Source of the DNA: Erysipelothrix urinaevulpis
GTDB lineage: Bacteria > Bacillota_I > Bacilli_A > Erysipelotrichales > Erysipelotrichaceae
Reading direction: 5' to 3'
NCBI RefSeq assembly: GCF_009828835.1
Contig: NZ_WTTB01000002.1
Location: 124,001 to 188,000, forward strand
Length of the DNA: 64,000 nucleotides
In this document: positions 63,703-64,000 of the stretch, one piece after another
How positions within the stretch are numbered: position 1 is the stretch's first letter
Layout of the letters: each line of letters opens with the position of its first letter
Program-made: the position numbers and the translations under genes
The notes under the pieces: model-generated
What the model saw: only the letters and a program-made list of their open reading frames with translations
What the model was told of the DNA's origin: nothing
Database searches by the model: none

Positions 63703-64000
63703 TATTTATCAACCTTTATCCCTTGAACGTAAACATTAATCGCTTCAAACTTTTGTCCTAGCGTCTTCTCCAACATATATTGAGTTTTCTTTTGCACCTC
63801 TAAAACAACTTCTGAAATTTTTACGTTATAACTTACAATAATATAGACATCGAGTTCAAACCCATTGTCAATTCTTCGTACAATTACCCCTTTTGAGTAA
63901 TTTTCACCTTTCAACAATTCAGCCAGCCCATCTTTAAAGACTTGCTGCGAGGCCATCCCAACGACACCATAACATTCTGTTACAACACCGCCAGCTAGCA
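63702..64000 (-). CDS. Asp23/YloU family protein, 5' end outside the window
   Basis: An Asp23-family protein like YloU, which precedes yloV/fakA in Bacillus. The reading frame continues past an internal ATG at 63956 to the window edge, translating as LAGGVVTECYGVVGMASQQ; the GVVGM segment matches the conserved GVAGM turn of this family, so the true start is beyond 64000. The visible C-terminal part has VIVRRIDNGFELDVYIIVSY and ends in YVQGIKVDK. Function in the family is poorly defined. Confidence 0.88.
   Translation of the reverse strand, partial: LAGGVVTECYGVVGMASQQVFKDGLAELLKGENYSKGVIVRRIDNGFELDVYIIVSYNVKISEVVLEVQKKTQYMLEKTLGQKFEAINVYVQGIKVDK

Noticed and set aside
1-64000. CRISPR arrays, rRNA, tRNA, tmRNA or prophage
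   Set aside because: No regularly spaced repeats, no conserved RNA gene sequences and no phage genes were found on either strand by reading.
1-64000. Mollicutes-type code with TGA as Trp
   Set aside because: Many genes end cleanly at TGA with coupled downstream starts (for example glyQS, sigA, trmK, comGG), and Trp codons are TGG.

Overview
The window is a dense, AT-rich stretch of chromosome from a Firmicutes-type bacterium. Gene content and order fit the Erysipelotrichia, most likely Erysipelothrix or a close relative. This is inferred from PolC-type replicase, sigma-A, comG genes, class II GlyQS, ECF riboflavin uptake, and loss of several gene blocks usual in Bacillus. TGA is used as a stop, so the code is standard. 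There are no tRNA or rRNA genes, CRISPR arrays or intact insertion sequences. It looks like core genome, about 70 protein genes, many overlapping by 4 to 17 bases.

Layout, plus strand (1-36.5 kb): scpA-scpB-rluB-rsmE-unknown-murE-deoC; rpsU; phoH-phoP-phoR; a PHO-box-driven pstS-pstC-pstA-pstB-phoU phosphate operon; ybeY-dgkA-cdd-era-recO-glyQS-dnaG-sigA-trmK-DEAD helicase-pbp2; rpmG; a metallo-hydrolase; a compressed comG competence-pilus operon including a 32-residue pseudopilin-like ORF; efp; an FMN riboswitch with ribU; an acidic membrane protein with cmk-der-gpsA; hup; a zinc peptidase; a secreted protein of unknown function; and a sugar acetyltransferase. Two facing terminators at 36.5-36.6 kb close the convergent junction.

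Layout, minus strand (64 down to 36.7 kb): asp23/yloU (runs off the window)-fakA; recG-rnc-polC; rimP-nusA-ylxR-ylxQ-infB-rbfA; truB-ribF-rsmF-like; asp23-nusB-xseA; xseB-ispA-dxs-like-recN-dinB-xerD-deoB.

The genes are mainly information processing (replication, transcription, translation, recombination) with phosphate homeostasis, wall synthesis and nucleoside salvage. The most notable signals are: a DXS homologue that has lost its thiamine diphosphate catalytic residues but stays intact in a conserved operon; an EF-P whose modified lysine position is glutamine; a circularly permuted PstS; a PstA with a large PDZ-like extracytoplasmic insert; a sigma-A with an acidic insert beside uniformly extended -10 promoters; a NusA with a long acidic tail; a possible RNA switch in the rimP-nusA leader; and absence of the fatty-acid genes usually found between recG and rnc.
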